A DNA stretch of 64,000 nt from Lepeophtheirus salmonis. Taxonomy: Eukaryota > Arthropoda > Copepoda > Siphonostomatoida > Caligidae. Shown piece after piece: positions 61,059 through 64,000 of the stretch; positions within the stretch are counted from its first letter, which is position 1; every line of letters begins with the position of its first letter. The notes beneath the pieces were generated by a model. The model was not told where the DNA came from. It ran no database searches and saw only the letters and a program-made list of their open reading frames with translations. The stretch spans positions 21,576,001 to 21,640,000 of the forward strand of contig NC_052140.2 in the NCBI RefSeq assembly GCF_016086655.4. The letters are read 5' to 3'. A program made the translations under genes and the position numbers.

Positions 61059-63836
61059 ATGAATAATAATATGTCTCATGAGCTTATGAGAAGACAGTAA
61101 GTGCTTAAAAATCATAGGAAACGTATTATTGTGCCTATTCTTTCCTTTTTGAATTTTCATTAATAGTTTTCTATTTATTCCCATAGTAATATGTCAAATC
61201 TAATTGATTTACCTTCATTCTTTCGAATCCCTCCTTTTTTTCTACATGCACGTCCTGGATCAAAACACTAACGTTACATCCGTTGAAACTGGGCCACAAA
61301 CCTACCATGTGAAGGAACATGACGTTGTCCTCCTCCCTCCCATTCAAATGATAGTAATCCCTCCAGGATCTTATTGCGTTGTATCAAACCCTGTTATAAC
61401 AAAAGATGGTACTATTGAGAAAGATCAGTTCGGACAAACTAAGTTATCTCATGGAGACGAAGAAATTCGATTACAAAGAGACCCTTTTCCATTATATCCA
61501 GGAGAGAATTTGAAAGTTGAAGTAACGCCTTTAACAATCGTGCATTCATCAAGTGCACTTCTTTTAAAAGTTATCAGAAATTTTACTGATGAAGACAAAA
61601 CTGAGCGTCTTGCTGGAGATTTATACTTGTTCGAAGGTCCAGGAACTTATTTTCCTAGAAAAGAGGTAAATTCATTTATTCTATTATTTTATGTACTTTC
61701 AAAATACATAATGTTTTTATAAATCTTGTGTAGGTGGAAGTTGTTAAAACTATTACTGCTACAGTCATACATGAGAATGAAGCTTTAAAACTTAGTGCTA
61801 CTCGAGAAACTTTGGACAGATCTGGTTGTAAAAGAGTGGCAGGGGAGGAATGGTTAGTTAGAAAATCTGGAGCTTATCTCCCTCTCGCGTATGAAAATGT
61901 TCTTATGATTGTTAGAGCTCACATACCACAAACAGATGTTGCTATTTTAGTCAAGGCTAATGCATCCTTTAAAGATACATTTGGAGTTGAGCGGAAGAAC
62001 GGAGACCAATATTTAATAACCCTGGAAGATACATCATCCTTCATACCCGATGTTCAAGAAGAAATTTTGGGTACTGTTGAAGCCACTATACTTGATAGTA
62101 GACATTATTGTACCATTCTTAACCCCTATGGCTCAGATGGGAAACCCATGCTTGGTCATCGAAAAATTGTCAAAGGAGAAATCTCATTTTTTCTTAAGCC
62201 AGGAGAAATTCTTGAAGATGGTGTGAAGGAAGTTTACATTCTTGGTGAGGATGAGGGTATTGTCTTAAAGTCCCTGGTTAATTACGAAGACAAGTCAGTG
62301 ACTCCCCCAGAAATGCGAAAACCTGGAGACAGATGGATGATAAAAGGAACTATGGAATATACTCCTACTATTGAGGTAGAAGTCATAGACGTAAGAAAAG
62401 CAATACCCTTGCATGACAATGAAGGAATTTACGTTCGAAACATTCAGACTGGTTCTGTAAGGTCAGTTATTGGTAAAACTTATATGCTTAAAGAAGATGA
62501 AGAACTCTGGGAAAAGGATCTATCACCCATGGTACAAATTCTGTTGAATAAAAATCGGGATGTTACAGCAGATAGAGGGGAATGGATTAATCCTGAAAAA
62601 GAAAAAAGAGCTGCTAAAACTGGCTCGACCCCAACAGTAGTTCAAGATGTCGATCTTACTCGAGTAATAACCTTTAAAGTTCCACACAATGCGGCAGTTC
62701 AAGTATATGACTATAAGAGCCGTCAATCAAGAGTAGTGTATGGTCCCGATTTAGTTATGCTTGAACCTAATGAGGAATTTACTCAGCTATCTCTTAGTGG
62801 AGGAAAACCAAAACGGCCCAATCTTATCCGTTCACTTGCTTTACTGTTAGGACCAGATTTTTGTTCTGATAATGTCACTGTTGAAACTGCTGATCATGCT
62901 AGACTAGAGTTAAAGCTTTCCTACAATTGGCAATTTAAAGGTGAAAAGAATCAAGATAATGGAGCAAAGTTATTTAGTGTCCCTGACTTTATCGGAGATA
63001 TGTGCAAATCCATTGCTTCAAAAGTGAGAGGAGCAGTTTCCTCAGTTTCTTTCGATAACTTCCATAAGAATTCTGCGGGGATCATTCGCTCTGCTGTATT
63101 TGGAGACAATGATACAAATAATTCAAAGGGCGTCCTAGAATTCCCCACCAATAACCTTATAGTTACATCCATCGATATTCAAAGTGTTGAGCCTGTTGAT
63201 CAAAGAACACGAGATTCACTCCAAAAGTCTGTAACCCTTGCCATAGAAATTACAACTCAATCCCAAGAAGCTGCAGCTAAAAGGGAAGCAGAAATAATTG
63301 ACCAAGAAGCTAAAGGTCGATTGGAAAGACAAAGAATCACAGATGAAGCACAGGCAGAAAAATCTCGTAAACAACTTTTGGAATTGCAGGCTGATTGTGC
63401 TATTGTTGAGGCCATTGGTCACTCCAGCGCAGATGCTAAAGCTCAAGCTGAATCGAACAAAATTGAAGCTGAGGCTAAAATTGAAAATTCAAAAAGAAAG
63501 ACTGAAGCTCTAGGTATTGAAGCTGAAGCAGAGCTTACTCGCCTTAGAGAAGCTCGCGATGCCGAAATCGAGTATATTGAGAAACAAAACAAACTAGAAA
63601 TAGATAAACAAACAGAAATAATGAGGCTTGAAGTGGAAAAGTTTCAGGCAATGGTAAATGCTGTTGGACCTCAAACACTTCTTTCCATGTCGGCTCTTCC
63701 AAGAGAGCATCAAATCCAGATGTTAAAGTCTTTGGGCTTGAAGTCAACACTCATTACGGATGGTAAAACACCAATTAATTTGATTGATGCAGCAAAAGGG
63801 CTCATTGGAGTCTGTCAAGAAACTGCAGGGAAATGA
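61059..63836 (+). CDS. MVP: Major vault protein (MVP)
   Basis: MVP is the shell protein of vaults, cytoplasmic barrel-shaped ribonucleoprotein particles. Three coding exons are deduced: 61059-61096 (MNNNMSHELMRR, donor GTAAGT), 61187-61665 (acceptor CCATAG) and 61734-63836. The second ATG at 61191 (MSNLIDLPSFFRIPP) is in the same frame and could be the start. N-terminal vault repeats follow: MHVLDQNTNV, then EIRLQRDPFPLYPGE and FEGPGTYFPRKE across the exon 2/3 junction, VAGEEWLVRKSGAYLP and later repeats to about 62780. The SPFH-like shoulder (SLALLLGPDFCSDNV) is at about 62830-63230. The charged coiled-coil cap helix is at about 63240-63690 and the C-terminal cap ring (MLKSLGLKSTLITDG) ends it. 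About 870 aa against 893 in human. The T7 run at 61235-61241 puts RIPPFF out of frame with YMHVLDQ; T6 would restore the conserved reading. Confidence 0.95.
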
Positions 63837-64000
63837 GAAAATATGATATAAAATTTGTACATCGTCAGTACGATTGGGATCTCCAACATATTGTTGCTTT
63901 TACCGATACTTGTTGATTTATATACTGTTTAGACCTAAATGCTTCCTATTGATTATAATTAATATGATATATTTAGCGATTTACCTTATTATACTCCGTT
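63837..64000 (+). other. MVP 3' flank
   Basis: Matches the 3' flank of the duplicate at 38425-38545 (ACATCGTCAGTACGATTG, GACCTAAATGCTTC). No canonical AATAAA is visible before the window ends, so the transcript end is not determined. Confidence 0.6.

Overview
This is AT-rich animal nuclear DNA with spliced genes, very many Tc1/mariner-type relics and other dispersed repeats. The transposase style, the intron sizes and the combination of genes suggest an arthropod, probably a caligid copepod such as a sea louse. The taxon is inferred from memory of transposase families and was not searched. No bacterial operons, CRISPR arrays, rRNA or convincing tRNA genes were seen.

Only the right-hand ~11 kb (52.9-64.0 kb) is clearly genic. 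It holds two divergently transcribed genes whose products belong to the same ribonucleoprotein particle, the vault. On the minus strand is TEP1 (telomerase/vault-associated protein 1: TROVE, DUF4062, NACHT-type ATPase, WD40 repeats). On the plus strand is MVP (major vault protein). About 660 bp separate their start codons, so they probably share a bidirectional promoter. Both reading frames carry one-base slips, nearly all in A/T homopolymers, and TEP1 also has one in-frame TAG. This looks more like homopolymer error in the assembly than pseudogene decay, but that cannot be settled from sequence alone.

About 23 kb upstream (37.4-38.5 kb, same orientation as MVP) lies a partial copy of the vault locus. 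The TEP1-MVP intergenic block is joined directly to the last quarter of MVP and its 3' flank, with about 2.4 kb of gene body missing. It is a broken DNA-level duplicate, not a processed retrocopy. It abuts a long-inverted-repeat element (35.1-37.4 kb) that contains a nested Tc1-type MITE.

The remaining 52 kb is a graveyard of mobile elements. It includes Tc1-like copies (5.0, 10, 11.3-12.5, 15.5 kb), several mariner-type families (4.1, 6.4, 26.4, 33.6, 41.8, 46.4 kb), a hAT/ZBED-like relic (7-8 kb), a THAP/P-element-like relic (17.4 kb) and a LINE endonuclease domain (22.9-23.8 kb). It also includes a MADF-domain gene or relic (51.3 kb), a ~1.1 kb foldback element (39.3-40.4 kb), two opposed tandem-repeat clusters (42.8 and 44.9 kb), and an apparently unnamed SINE-like dispersed family with at least six copies. 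Stretches of AT-rich sequence with no recognisable gene lie between them.
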